From Xanthomonas theicola (GTDB lineage Bacteria > Pseudomonadota > Gammaproteobacteria > Xanthomonadales > Xanthomonadaceae), in the NCBI RefSeq assembly GCF_014236795.1, contig NZ_CP049017.1, positions 784,001 through 848,000 on the forward strand: a DNA stretch of 64,000 nucleotides. The letters run 5' to 3'. This document shows positions 1 through 8,351 of this stretch, in pieces. The notes below the pieces were generated by a model, which saw only the letters and a list, made by a program, of their open reading frames with translations, was not told the origin of the DNA and searched no databases. The translations under genes were made by a program, and so were the position numbers. Position 1 is the first letter of the stretch, and the number at the start of each line of letters is the position of its first letter.

Positions 1-1
1 G

Positions 2-466
2 GAGCAGATCAAGCGCGACGAGCGTTCGGCGGCGGGCAAGACCGACAGCTCGGTGCTTGCCGGGATCGCGCGCGGCCTGCCGGAATGGCAGCGCGCGAGC
101 AAGCTGCAGGCGCGCGCGGCGCGGGTCGGCTTCGACTGGCCCGGGCCGGGCCCGGTGTTGGACAAGCTGCAGGAGGAACTGCAGGAAGTGCGGATGGAGA
201 TCGAGCGCGGCGTGGTGCAGGACAACCATGCGCGGTTGCAGGACGAGCTCGGCGATCTGCTGTTCGTCTGCGTCAACCTCGCGCGCCATGCCCAGGTCGA
301 TGTCGGCGCCGCGTTGCGTCACGCCAACCTGAAGTTCGAGCGCCGCTTCCGCGCCATGGAGCAGCTGGCGCAGCAGGACGGTGATGCGCTGCAGGAATTG
401 TCGCTGCAGCAGCAGGAAGCGTACTGGCAGCGGGTCAAGCGCGAGGAATCCGGCGCGGCAGGGTGA
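2..466 (+). CDS. mazG: Nucleoside triphosphate pyrophosphohydrolase MazG, C-terminal part (5' end outside window)
   Basis: The reading frame is open from base 2, so the gene starts before the window. MazG hydrolyses NTPs to NMP and pyrophosphate, a house-cleaning role in the cytoplasm. The visible part carries the typical MazG linker ending in the KTDSSVLAGI region, then the second all-alpha MazG domain. There, acidic clusters (EELQEV followed by DELGDLLF) form the Mg-binding EExxE...ExxD pattern of the family. About 154 residues are visible against roughly 260-280 for full MazG. The nearest downstream gene is on the same strand after about 100 bases but belongs to a different function. The identification is secure; the N-terminal domain cannot be inspected. 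Confidence 0.93.
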   Translation, partial: EQIKRDERSAAGKTDSSVLAGIARGLPEWQRASKLQARAARVGFDWPGPGPVLDKLQEELQEVRMEIERGVVQDNHARLQDELGDLLFVCVNLARHAQVDVGAALRHANLKFERRFRAMEQLAQQDGDALQELSLQQQEAYWQRVKREESGAAG

Positions 467-563
467 CGGCGTCGCCGGCATTCGTCGTGAGCGCGGCCGC
501 CGCCGCCCCATCCCACGCTCGCTATACTCGGGACATCGACTTCCTGGTGAATGGAGCAACCCG

Positions 564-1532
564 ATGCAGCCGACCTATTTCCTCGCGCTGGTGATCCTGG
601 TCGCCGGCGTGATCGTGCTGTTCAAGACCGTGCGCATGGTGCCGCAGGGATTCCAGTGGACGCTGGAGCGCTTCGGCCGCTACACCCATACCCTGTCGCC
701 CGGCCTGCACTTCCTGATCCCGGTGGTCTACGGCGTGGGACGCAGGGTCAACATGATGGAGCAGGTGCTGGACGTGCCCAGCCAGGACGTGATCACCAAG
801 GACAACGCGGTGGTGCGCGTGGACGGGGTGGTGTTCTTCCAGGTGCTGGACGCGGCCAAGGCCGCCTATGAAGTGTCGAACCTGGAGATCGCCACGATCG
901 CGCTGGTGCAGACCAACATCCGGACCGTGATCGGTTCGATGGACCTGGACGAATCGCTGAGCCAGCGCGAGACGATCAACGCGCAGCTGCTCAGCGTGGT
1001 CGACCATGCGACCAATCCGTGGGGCATCAAGGTCACCCGCATCGAGATCCGCGACATCCAGCCGCCGCGCGACCTGATCGATTCGATGGCGCGGCAGATG
1101 AAGGCCGAGCGCGAGAAGCGCGCGCAGATCCTCGAGGCGGAGGGTTCGCGGCAGTCGGAGATCCTGCGCGCCGAGGGCGAGAAGCAGGCCGCGGTGCTGG
1201 AGGCCGAAGGGCGCAAGGAAGCCGCGTTCCGCGACGCCGAGGCGCGTGAGCGCCTGGCCGAAGCCGAGGCGCGCGCCACCGCGATGGTGTCCAAGGCCAT
1301 CGCCGAGGGCGACGTGCAGGCGATCAACTACTTCATCGCGCAGAAATACGTGGAGGCGTTCAAGGAACTGGCCACCGCGCCGAACCAGAAGTTCGTGCTG
1401 ATGCCGATGGAGTCCAGCGGCATCATCGGCTCGATCGCCGGCATCGGCGAACTGGCGCGCGAGGCGCTGGCCAAGCAGCAGCCCGCGCCGTCGGCGGTGC
1501 CGCGCGGCATGCCGCCGCGCAGCGGAGCCTGA
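564..1532 (+). CDS. qmcA: SPFH/stomatin-family membrane protein (paraslipin, QmcA-like)
   Basis: 322 residues. One N-terminal membrane segment (about residues 5-22) is followed by a stomatin/PHB domain and then a long Ala/Glu/Arg coiled coil rich in AEGEKQA-type repeats. The C-terminus has the Gly/Ile-rich segment of paraslipins. These proteins oligomerise on the inner membrane and mark lipid microdomains; the E. coli homologue QmcA is linked to FtsH. The ATG at 564 is chosen because the membrane segment begins directly after it and GGAG lies 7 bases upstream (553-556); an upstream in-frame extension has no support. A TATACT box at 523-528 may be its -10. The NfeD-like gene follows after 3 bases, the normal partner for this family. 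Confidence 0.93.
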   Translation: MQPTYFLALVILVAGVIVLFKTVRMVPQGFQWTLERFGRYTHTLSPGLHFLIPVVYGVGRRVNMMEQVLDVPSQDVITKDNAVVRVDGVVFFQVLDAAKAAYEVSNLEIATIALVQTNIRTVIGSMDLDESLSQRETINAQLLSVVDHATNPWGIKVTRIEIRDIQPPRDLIDSMARQMKAEREKRAQILEAEGSRQSEILRAEGEKQAAVLEAEGRKEAAFRDAEARERLAEAEARATAMVSKAIAEGDVQAINYFIAQKYVEAFKELATAPNQKFVLMPMESSGIIGSIAGIGELAREALAKQQPAPSAVPRGMPPRSGA

Positions 1533-1535
1533 ACC

Positions 1536-1967
1536 ATGCGCCTGGAGGTGGTGGCGTGGGGCGCGCTGACCTTGCTGCTGTTCGCGGCCGAAGCGCTGGC
1601 GCCGGGCGCGTTCATGCTGTGGATGGGCTTCGCCGCCGCGGCGGTGTTGGTCGCCGTGCTGGTGGTGGCGGACATCCCGCTGCTGCTGCAGATCGCGGCG
1701 TTCGTGGTGCTCAGCTTCGTCTCGATCCAAGTATACCGCGCCTGGTTCCGCGGCCGCGACCGGGTCAGCGACCGGCCGCTGCTCAACCGCCGTGCCGAGC
1801 AACTGATCGGCCGGGTGGTGACCCTGGACCAGTCGATCCAGGCCGGCCGCGGCCGCGCCAAAGTGGACGATGCGTTCTGGGTGGTCGGCGGTCCCGACCT
1901 GCCGGCCGGCAGTGCCGTGCGCATCGTCGGCGTCGATGGCATGACCCTGCTGGTGCAGGCCGAGTGA
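1536..1967 (+). CDS. NfeD-like membrane protein
   Basis: 143 residues with two or three tightly packed hydrophobic segments in the first 70 residues. A short soluble C-terminal domain follows, of the OB-fold type typical of NfeD (the GRVVTLDQSI...GSAVRIVGVDG region). Short NfeD proteins pair with SPFH proteins such as the one encoded 3 bases upstream and probably assemble with it in the inner membrane. The close spacing implies cotranscription and likely translational coupling. The gene ends just before a GGGACTC repeat array, with no recognisable terminator between them. The protease domain of long NfeD proteins is absent, as expected for this length. Confidence 0.88.
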   Translation: MRLEVVAWGALTLLLFAAEALAPGAFMLWMGFAAAAVLVAVLVVADIPLLLQIAAFVVLSFVSIQVYRAWFRGRDRVSDRPLLNRRAEQLIGRVVTLDQSIQAGRGRAKVDDAFWVVGGPDLPAGSAVRIVGVDGMTLLVQAE

Positions 1968-1971
1968 GACG

Positions 1972-2049
1972 CGGGACTCGTCGGGACTCGGGACTCGGGA
2001 CTCGGGACTCGGGACTCGGGACTCGGGACTCGGGACTCGGGACTCGGGA
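1972..2049. repeat. GGGACTC tandem array, about ten copies
   Basis: Nearly perfect head-to-tail 7-bp units (GGGACTC) start 5 bases after the NfeD-like stop codon; one early unit is interrupted by two extra bases. The same unit recurs at 2949-3060, 36296-36360, 58234-58370 and 61984-62110. Here it reads GGGACTC on the + strand, and the partner array on the far side of the IS1595 remnant reads in the opposite direction. Confidence 0.95.
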
Positions 2050-2080
2050 TTTTCGCAAGTATTCCGCATTTTTTGCTTTT

Positions 2081-2127
2081 CTGTAGGAGGGGTTTCAACT
2101 CCGACGCGTCACCGGGACCTGATTCCC
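2081..2127. repeat. Left terminal inverted repeat of the IS1595 remnant
   Basis: Begins CTGTAGGAGGGG and ends TGATTCCC. It matches the reverse complement of 2795-2841 with about 8 mismatches. Its core has the form GGGGyTTCArCyCC, a small palindrome that resembles dispersed REP-like repeats of Xanthomonadaceae. Confidence 0.8.
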
Positions 2128-2129
2128 GC

Positions 2130-2723
2130 CATCGCGCATCCAACGTTGCGAGCCGATAGGGCCGCGGTGGAGGGTGGAGGACGGCGCAGATCGATCGTGG
2201 GACCCAGGCCGCCAGGTCCACGCGTCGGTTGAAGCGATGGCAGAACGCGCTCAGGTAGCGCTGTAGGGACTTCGGGGGCAAGGCGTGATAGGTGCCAGGC
2301 CAGGCATTCTGGATGGTGCCCAGCAGGGTGTCGACCCGGATGAGCGCCGGCTCTGTTGGCAGCGGCCGGCCCCGCGGTGTCCTCGCTCACTCCGAGCTGC
2401 CGGCGCAGCGCCAGGGCCGGGATGCCGTTCTTGTGCTGGCTGAGCGAGTAGATCGCCAGGAACCAGCTGCGCAACGGCGACGTGGCATCGGCGAACAAGG
2501 TGCCGCGCGTCGAGCAGGCCTGCTGTTGGCAGCGATTGCATTGGAGCAGGTCGCGGCTGTGCAACGGGCAAGACCGCCGATGTCCATACGCTGGGCAAAA
2601 GAAGCCTTGCGGCCATCGTTGTTCAAGTACGGCTTGCCGGCATGGCGCCTGGCTCCCCTAGGACCGCAAGAGCGCCGGCAGGCCCATGCCCGCCTGGAAC
2701 TGGATCGGGTGCTTCTTGGCCAT
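2130..2723 (-). pseudogene. IS1595-family transposase, broken
   Basis: On the minus strand an ATG at 2723 opens MAKKHPIQFQAG, the usual N-terminus of these transposases. The frame meets a stop after 21 codons (2658-2660). Further pieces, in shifted frames, are the zinc ribbon (CNRCQQQA), the FLAIYSLSQHKNGI...LRRQLGVS helix-turn-helix region, and the C-terminal LSAFCHRFNRRVDL block. The DDE catalytic core between them is missing. A premature stop, frameshifts and an internal deletion make it non-functional; it could move only if a complete relative supplied transposase. Confidence 0.82.
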
Positions 2724-2794
2724 CGTCGCACCGCCTCTGTCGAATCAGCGGCTTGCCGCATCGACCCTCTCCGGATCAGCGGAGGCGACGGATG

Positions 2795-2841
2795 GGGAAT
2801 CAAGTACCGGTAACGCGTCGGGGCTGAAGCCCCTCCCATAG
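2795..2841. repeat. Right terminal inverted repeat of the IS1595 remnant
   Basis: The reverse complement begins CTATGGGAGGGG and ends TGATTCCC, pairing with 2081-2127. It contains the intact palindrome GGGGCTGAAGCCCC. Confidence 0.8.
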
Positions 2842-2948
2842 AAAGCGGTTGGACCGGCACTGTAGGAAAAGCCGCTTTCTTTGCAAAAAAAAAGCACTTT
2901 TTTCGTCGAATCGCTTGACAGCGACTTGCGCCGGGACAACACCCTGCC

Positions 2949-3060
2949 GTCCCGAGTCCCGAGTCCCGAGTCCCGAGTCCCGAGTCCCGAGTCCCGAGTC
3001 CCGAGTCCCGAGTCCCGAGTCCCGAGTCCCGAGTCCCGAGTCCCGAGTCCCGAGTCCCGG
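2949..3060. repeat. GAGTCCC tandem array, about fifteen copies
   Basis: Almost perfect 7-bp units, the reverse complement of the array at 1972-2049. It ends about 65 bases before gcvT, so the gcvT promoter must lie in or around it. A TTGACA at about 2920 just upstream is a possible -35 element but no matching -10 is convincing. Confidence 0.95.
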
Positions 3061-3125
3061 GTGTCCCATTCCTTATCCCCCATGCCGGCGACGATAATGG
3101 GCGACTTTACCCACGGACCTGCGCC

Positions 3126-4232
3126 ATGACCCAGAAGACCATCCTCAACGACAGCCATCGCGCCCTCGGCGCCAAGATGGTCGACTTCGGCGGCTGGGAC
3201 ATGCCGATCCACTACGGTTCGCAGCTCGACGAGCACCATCAGGTGCGCCGCGACGCGGGCATGTTCGACGTCAGCCACATGACCGTGGTCGACCTGCATG
3301 GTGCGCAGGTGCGCGCGTTCCTGCGCCGCCTGCTGGCCAACTCGGTGGACAAGCTCAAGCTGCCGGGCAAGGCGCTGTACACCTGCATGCTCAATCCGCA
3401 GGGTGGGGTGATCGACGACCTGATCGTCTACTACCTGTCCGACACGTTCTTCCGCCTGGTGGTCAATGCCGCCACGCGCACCAAGGACCTGGCCTGGATC
3501 GGCGAGCAGGCGCGGGCGTTCGGCGTGCAGGTGCGCGAGCGCGAGGACTTCGCGATGATCGCGGTGCAAGGCCCCAACGCGCGCGCCAAGGTGATCGGCC
3601 TGCTGCGCGAGGACGACCGTGCTGCGGTGCAGAAGCTCGGCCGCTTCGCTGCGTTCGAGGCGACCTCGGCCGATGGCGTGGCGCTGTTCGTCGCACGCAC
3701 CGGCTACACCGGCGAGGACGGATTCGAGATCGTGTTGCCGCAGGAGCAGGCGCTGGCGTTCTGGAACGCGCTGCTGCGCGCGGGGGTCAAGCCGGCCGGG
3801 CTCGGCGCGCGCGATACGCTGCGCCTGGAGGCCGGCATGAATCTCTACGGGCAGGACATGGACGACAGCGTGTCGCCGTACGAGGCGGCGCTGGCCTGGA
3901 CCGTGGCGCTGGACGAGGGTCGCGTCTTCATCGGCCGCGACGTGCTCGAGGCGCACAAGGCCAACGGCGCGCCGCGGCAGATGATCGGCCTGGTGATGGA
4001 CGAGAAGGGCGTGTTGCGCCACGGCCAGAAGGTGCTCACCGCGCAGGGCGAAGGCGAGATCCTGTCGGGCACGTTCTCGCCGACGCTCGGCAAGGCGATC
4101 GCCTTCGCGCGCGTGCCGGCCGGCGAGCCGGGTGCAGTGCGGGTGGACATCCGCGGCAGGGAAGTGCCGGTGCGCATGGTCGAGTTTCCGTTCGTGCGCG
4201 AAGGCCAGGTCCAGCCCGGCGTCCTCGGCTGA
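3126..4232 (+). CDS. gcvT: Aminomethyltransferase, glycine cleavage system T protein
   Basis: 368 residues, the normal length for GcvT. It takes the aminomethyl group from lipoyl-GcvH, releases ammonia and passes the one-carbon unit to tetrahydrofolate. Visible family marks are the [21 protein letters not shown] start with the FDVSHM block soon after, and the [20 protein letters not shown] region that holds the catalytic Asp and folate contacts. The C-terminal barrel carries [21 protein letters not shown]. The ATG at 3126 aligns with the family start. gcvH follows after 92 bases. The P protein gene gcvP is not in this window, and no glycine riboswitch pattern is seen upstream. Confidence 0.97.
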   Translation: MTQKTILNDSHRALGAKMVDFGGWDMPIHYGSQLDEHHQVRRDAGMFDVSHMTVVDLHGAQVRAFLRRLLANSVDKLKLPGKALYTCMLNPQGGVIDDLIVYYLSDTFFRLVVNAATRTKDLAWIGEQARAFGVQVREREDFAMIAVQGPNARAKVIGLLREDDRAAVQKLGRFAAFEATSADGVALFVARTGYTGEDGFEIVLPQEQALAFWNALLRAGVKPAGLGARDTLRLEAGMNLYGQDMDDSVSPYEAALAWTVALDEGRVFIGRDVLEAHKANGAPRQMIGLVMDEKGVLRHGQKVLTAQGEGEILSGTFSPTLGKAIAFARVPAGEPGAVRVDIRGREVPVRMVEFPFVREGQVQPGVLG

Positions 4233-4324
4233 GTCCCCGGCCGCGGCGATGCATGCGCCGGCGACTTCTTCCCGGAACATCCGGTTCGCTACACTAGCGC
4301 CCCATCCCCGACATCGGCAGCCCT

Positions 4325-4720
4325 ATGAGCGAGATCCCTGGCGACCTCAAATTCCTCAAGTCCCATGAATGGGCGCGCGTCGAAGGCAACGGACGCGTCA
4401 CCGTCGGCATCTCCGATCACGCCCAGGGCCTGCTCGGGGATCTGGTCTATGTCGAGCTGCCCAACGTCGGCGACGACGTCGTCGCCGGCAACGGTGTGGC
4501 GGTGGTCGAGTCGGTCAAGGCCGCATCGGACGTGTACAGCCCGCTCTCCGGCAAGGTGGTCGAGGTCAATGTCGCGCTCAGCGACAAGCCGGAGACGATC
4601 AACGAGGACGCGTACGGGGAAGGTTGGATCTTCGTGCTGGAGATCGCCGAGCCGGAGCAGTTGAACGAACTGCTGACGCCCGACGACTACGCCGAGCTGC
4701 TCGAGGAAGACGGCCACTGA
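4325..4720 (+). CDS. gcvH: Glycine cleavage system H protein
   Basis: 131 residues, the usual size. It is the small lipoyl carrier that shuttles the methylamine intermediate between the P, T and L proteins. The lipoylation site is Lys65 in the ESVKAASD motif, followed by the conserved [10 protein letters not shown] turn. The N-terminal [13 protein letters not shown] block is diagnostic. The gap after gcvT holds a TACACT box about 35 bases before the start, so gcvH may have its own promoter as well as readthrough. A strong terminator lies 27 bases after the stop. Confidence 0.97.
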   Translation: MSEIPGDLKFLKSHEWARVEGNGRVTVGISDHAQGLLGDLVYVELPNVGDDVVAGNGVAVVESVKAASDVYSPLSGKVVEVNVALSDKPETINEDAYGEGWIFVLEIAEPEQLNELLTPDDYAELLEEDGH

Positions 4721-4746
4721 GCCGGGCCGCCCCGTCGCGATAGCCG

Positions 4747-4773
4747 AACCGGCCGCCTTGTGCGGCCGGTTTT
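4747..4773 (+). terminator. Intrinsic terminator after gcvH
   Basis: A ten-base stem AACCGGCCGC pairs with GCGGCCGGTT around a five-base loop, followed by TTTTCGTTT. Its position just after gcvH fits the end of the gcvT-gcvH unit. Confidence 0.85.
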
Positions 4774-5533
4774 CGTTTGCGCCGGCGGCCGCGGTCCGGT
4801 GCCGCATCGGACAGGACGATGCGCCCCGCTGCCGGTCTTCGCCGCGCGTCGGCTCGGCATGCCGTCTCGCCCGCAGTCGACGGCATCGCTGCTGCACGGA
4901 TGGGCACGCGCGTGGCGAACGCAGCGCCGGATGCTTGGCAGCGACAGTGATCGGCATCGCAAGCGGGCGGTGTGCGCACTGCGCAGTCCGGGCATCGTCG
5001 GCTGGCCCGGCATCGCGTCCGTCCGCCGGTTCGGATCACGTCCGCTGCGGCGGCGCTGCGAACGCGCGCTCACGATCGGCGGCGGCGCGACGCAGCGCGA
5101 TGCATCCGTCGCGCATGCGTGACGTGCCGGTGAGGAAAGCCGCGAGGCGAACGGACGTTGCGTCGGCATCGTGCGTGGCCGCGACGCAGCGCGCGCCGGC
5201 GGCTGCCGAAGGATGCAAAAAAATTTTGCGCAGTTTTGCGCATTTGCTCTTGTGCGATGCCGGAACAGCGCATGCCGCGAAAAGTTTTTTTCAGCTTGCG
5301 GACAGGCTGGCGCGCCAGCGCCGTGCGGTCCTCACCACGCCTCGCGCCAGCGCGCGGCACGCGTTGCATCGCCAGCCTGTTGCAGAAAAGCGCGGGAATT
5401 CCCGCTGTTTTTCTCTGTGCGCGCGTTTCGCCGCGGGTCTCTCCGCTGCCGTTGCCGACCGCCGAGCGCGGCCGGACGCCGTGCTCGGCGCGCTCGGTAC
5501 GCGCGATGTCGGAAAAAAAATTGCGCGGAAGTG
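4774..5533. other. Long gap without a convincing gene
   Basis: About 760 bases between the gcvH terminator and the promoter before the H1-like gene. Open frames exist on both strands but have no recognisable family features and conflicting composition. From about 5210 the DNA carries A- and T-rich runs within GC-rich sequence, which may bend DNA upstream of the promoter. I see no RNA gene in this part. Confidence 0.5.
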
Positions 5534-5562
5534 TTGACAGTAAAAAAAAGCGTGATTAGGTT
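5534..5562 (+). promoter_or_regulatory. Sigma-70-like promoter
   Basis: A perfect TTGACA (5534-5539) is followed by a 17-base spacer with an eight-A run and then TAGGTT (5557-5562). It would start transcription near 5569, at the head of the possible structured RNA and about 280 bases before the H1-like gene. Confidence 0.5.
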
Positions 5563-5566
5563 TCGC

Positions 5567-5740
5567 CCAGCAGACGTTGCTGCGAAAGCGAGTGAAACGG
5601 ATCGACATCGAAACGCGAAGCACAACTTGGACATCCGCCAGGGACCTGATGATGGTGGAGCAGGTGTCGCTTCCCTCCGAGAAACGCAACGTCTCCCCTG
5701 GCACGGCACCCGTATCGAGCTTCGGTACGGGTGTTTCTGT
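5567..5740 (+). ncRNA. Possible structured small RNA or long leader before the H1-like gene
   Basis: The segment lies between a good promoter and a terminator-like hairpin. Its two ends can pair: AGACGTTGC near 5571-5579 with GCAACGTCT near 5686-5694. Inside this, AAGCGA pairs with TCGCTT, giving nested stems. A final hairpin CACCCGTA/TACGGGTG (5707-5714 with 5726-5733) is followed by TTTCTGT. The C-rich stretch CTTCCCTCC and CTCCCC before the hairpin resembles loops of regulatory RNAs. It could equally be a 5' leader of the H1-like mRNA. I do not recognise an RNA family. Confidence 0.35.
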
Positions 5741-5851
5741 ATCCCATCCGGCCTGCAGCACGCGCCGGCGGATCCTGCAGGCGGACCATTGCCGCGGGTT
5801 TGCTTTAACTGGGCGTTTTCAATCCATAGTTCACTGACGAGGAGCCATCCC

Positions 5852-6253
5852 ATGGCCACGAAAAAAGCTGCGAAAAAAAAGCCGGCCGCTAAGAAAGCGG
5901 TCAAGAAGACTGCCGCCAAGAAGCCGGCAGCGAAGAAAGTGTCGGTAAAGAAGGCGGTCAAGAAGGTCGCTAAGAAAGTCGCCAAGAAGGTCGCCAAGGT
6001 AAAGAAGGCGATCAAGAAGGCCGCCACCAAGAAGAGCGCTGCAAAGAAGGCGGTGAAGAAGACGGCGAAGAAGGCCGCCACCAAGAAGAGCGCTGCAAAG
6101 AAGGCGGTAAAGAAGACCGCGAAGAAGGCCGCGGTGAAGAAGTCGGCTGCCAAGAAGCCGGCCGCGAAGAAGGCCCTCGCCAAGAAGCCGGCCGCCCGCA
6201 AGAAGAAGACCGCTCCGGTCGCATTGCCGGCAACGCCCGCACCGCTGATCTGA
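5852..6253 (+). CDS. Histone H1-like Lys/Ala-rich DNA-binding protein
   Basis: 133 residues made almost wholly of Lys, Ala, Pro, Val and Thr. Repeated KKAAxKK and KKTAKKAATKKSAAKKAV blocks resemble eukaryotic H1 tails and the bacterial H1-like proteins of Xanthomonas. It probably binds and condenses DNA without sequence preference. The start at 5852 has a GAGGAG ribosome site about 8 bases upstream and begins MATKKAAKK; an upstream in-frame extension has no such composition. Near-identical internal repeats (about residues 58-73 and 75-90) suggest that the length varies between strains by recombination. A strong terminator follows. Confidence 0.88.
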   Translation: MATKKAAKKKPAAKKAVKKTAAKKPAAKKVSVKKAVKKVAKKVAKKVAKVKKAIKKAATKKSAAKKAVKKTAKKAATKKSAAKKAVKKTAKKAAVKKSAAKKPAAKKALAKKPAARKKKTAPVALPATPAPLI

Positions 6254-6282
6254 TCTGATCCATCCCGATAGCCGTCCCTAAG

Positions 6283-6319
6283 CTCTCTCCTCGGTGCCCA
6301 GCGGGGAGGGAGTTTTTTT
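6283..6319 (+). terminator. Intrinsic terminator after the H1-like gene
   Basis: CTCTCTCCTCG pairs with CGGGGAGGGAG (with G-T pairs) around a short loop, followed by seven T residues. Confidence 0.88.
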
Positions 6320-6531
6320 ATGGGCGGGTCCGGTCCGCCGTGCCGCGACGCGTCTTCGCCATGGCGCCAGAGCGTCGCCGGCGACCGCCGGCATCCGCGC
6401 CCGGTGGTGCTACCGTCATCCGATCCTGCGCCGCTCGCGGGATGCCCGGTCGCCGCTTGACGCCGCGTCGCCATGCACGCCTGCCGACGCCGGCGGCATC
6501 CGCGCCGCGGAACACCGCCGCGCCGCTGGCG

Positions 6532-7920
6532 TCAGTGCGGCGACGCCACCGACTTGGACGAGGAAGCGCCTTTCTTGTCGTTCGGATCCGGGCGCTCGGC
6601 CAGCAGGTTGTCGCTGCCGAAGTCGGTATCCACGTCCAGCCAGCGCTGCGCCGGCAGGCCGATCGCGCGGTCGAGGATGGTCGGCAGCAGGCCCGAGGGC
6701 AGGCCGCTCTCGCCGTTCCACAGGATCGCCACGCCCAGGTCGCGCTCCGGCACCAGCGCGACCAGGCCGCGATAGCCCTGCACGGCACCGGCATGGAACA
6801 CCACCTGGTGGCCCGAGTAGTCGAAGATGCGCCAGCCCAGTGCATAGCTGGCCGAGTTGACGCGTTCGCGGCGCCAGCCCGAGCGCATCTCGCCGGGCGT
6901 GGTGATCAGGGGCGCATGCAGGGTCGCCAGCAGCGGCGCCGGCAGCACGTCCGGACGGTGCCCGGTCTGCGCGATCAGCCACTGCGCCATGTCGCTGATG
7001 CTGGCGTTGACGCCGGCGGCCGGTGCCAGCCGGTAATAGGTGGGCTTGGGCATCAGCGACACCCAGCCGTTGCGGCTGCGTGCGTGCGGGCGCGCCCAGC
7101 GCGGGCTGGCCTGGATCCCGGCCAGGCCCATGCTGGCGTCGTTCATGCCCAGCGGCTTGAAGATGCGGCGCTCCACCGACTGTTCGTAGAAGCTGCCGGA
7201 GGCGGCGAACACCACGTCGCCGATCAGGCTGAAGGCCACGTTCTGGTAGGCATAGCATTCACCCGGCGCGCACTTGAGCGGGGCGTAGGCGAGCTTGTGG
7301 CTGAGCGTGTAGTAGTCGGCGTTGGACTCGACGTCGCGGTCGTAGGCGTTGTAGGTGAGGCCGACGCGGTGGCTGAGCAGGTCGGCCACGTTCAACTGGC
7401 GCGTGGCGACCGGGTCGCTGAGCTGGAAGCCGGGCACGTAGTCGGTGACCTTGCTGTCCCAGCGCAGGGTGCCGTCGTTGACCAGCAGGCCGGCCATGGT
7501 GCCGGCGAAGGCCTTGGACAGCGAGGCCAGGCGGAACACGGTGTGCGCATCGACCGGCTCGGGCCGGTTGACGTCGGTGACGCCAAAGCCGCGCGCGCTG
7601 ATCACCTGACCGTTGTGCACGATCGCCACCGCCAGGCCGGGCACGCGCTCGCCGTAGGTGAGTTGCTCGGCCATCGCTTCCAGGCTGGCGACATCGAAGT
7701 CCTTGGCCAGCGGCAGCACCCGGCTCTCGGGCAGCGCGGCGCGGTACGGCAGCGGCTGGGTCGGCGAGGTGTAGCGCCTCGCCTCGGTGTAGAGCGGCGG
7801 CGGCAGCGGCTGCGAGGGCGCCGGCGTTTGCGCGGTGGAGGACATCGCAAGGGGCAGCAATGCCCCGAGCAACCCGGTTGCCACCGCTCGAAAGAGCCGG
7901 TGCCTGCTGTTCTGTTTCAT
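6532..7920 (-). CDS. Serine hydrolase of the class C beta-lactamase family
   Basis: 462 residues with an N-terminal signal peptide (basic start, hydrophobic core, AMSSTAQT cleavage area), so it is periplasmic or secreted. The beta-lactamase/DD-peptidase fold is marked by the SxxK motif (FRLASLSKAF), a Tyr-x-Asn element (YAYQNVAF) and a late HAG motif (VFHAGAVQGYRG) in place of KTG. Such proteins include peptidases, esterases and penicillin-binding proteins of unknown substrate; antibiotic resistance should not be assumed. The ATG at 7920 is chosen for the signal peptide; the frame is open far upstream without family features. It is well separated from its neighbours. Confidence 0.85.
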   Translation of the reverse strand: MKQNSRHRLFRAVATGLLGALLPLAMSSTAQTPAPSQPLPPPLYTEARRYTSPTQPLPYRAALPESRVLPLAKDFDVASLEAMAEQLTYGERVPGLAVAIVHNGQVISARGFGVTDVNRPEPVDAHTVFRLASLSKAFAGTMAGLLVNDGTLRWDSKVTDYVPGFQLSDPVATRQLNVADLLSHRVGLTYNAYDRDVESNADYYTLSHKLAYAPLKCAPGECYAYQNVAFSLIGDVVFAASGSFYEQSVERRIFKPLGMNDASMGLAGIQASPRWARPHARSRNGWVSLMPKPTYYRLAPAAGVNASISDMAQWLIAQTGHRPDVLPAPLLATLHAPLITTPGEMRSGWRRERVNSASYALGWRIFDYSGHQVVFHAGAVQGYRGLVALVPERDLGVAILWNGESGLPSGLLPTILDRAIGLPAQRWLDVDTDFGSDNLLAERPDPNDKKGASSSKSVASPH

Positions 7921-8351
7921 CGCGCGCGTGGCCTGTGAGGTGCTGCCGAGACCGATTCTAGCGCCGCTTTTCGTCATTGCACAAACCGGGAGAAGATGAA
8001 TAGGCATCGTCTTGATCCTGCTGGTGATTTTGCCGGGCCGGCGACAGGGTGCCGCGGCGACTGCAGGGGGCAGCGATGGCGCGGTGTCGTGCAAGCGCAT
8101 GCAACCGGTGTGCCGAACCGCGCCGGCCCGGCCCGGGCCGCTTGTGGCGCGGCGACGGCGCCGCGCCGCGGGATCATGCCGCATGCCCGATCCCGACCCG
8201 TCCGGCGGACGGCCCGCTTCCAGGCTAGTGGCGGCTGCTTGGTCGCGGCGACGGCACGGCTGGCACTGGTCGATCCGGTCGGCGGCTTCGTGTTGGCGGC
8301 GCCGGGCGTGTGGCCGGCCGGTCGCGCGCAGTCCTGCGCCGGCGCTGCCGG
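7921..8351. other. Gap without a gene
   Basis: About 430 GC-rich bases between two minus-strand genes. No open frame with family features, tRNA or clear terminator is visible. It must hold the promoter of the serine hydrolase gene at its left edge. Confidence 0.5.

Larger units (their letters stand above)
2081..2841 (-). mobile_element. Decayed IS1595-family insertion sequence with both inverted ends
   Basis: The two ends (2081-2127 and 2795-2841) are imperfect 47-bp inverted repeats, matching at about 39 of 47 positions by eye. Between them lies a minus-strand transposase relic. The element is about 760 bp, shorter than a complete IS1595-type element of roughly 1 kb, because the middle of the transposase is deleted. 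No clear direct target duplication is visible. It sits inside the space between the arrays at 1972-2049 and 2949-3060. Confidence 0.8.

Noticed and set aside
1972..3060. 7-bp arrays as a CRISPR
   Set aside because: Units are 7 bp with no unique spacers and no cas genes nearby.
3061..3125. Glycine riboswitch before gcvT
   Set aside because: Only 65 bases separate the repeat array from the start codon, and no aptamer core is visible.
5567..5740. 6S RNA
   Set aside because: The end pairing is suggestive, but the central bubble consensus and the usual gene neighbours are absent.
6532..7920. Calling the serine hydrolase an antibiotic-resistance beta-lactamase
   Set aside because: It has the SxxK fold motifs but HAG in place of KTG and extra segments. 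The family includes many esterases and peptidases.
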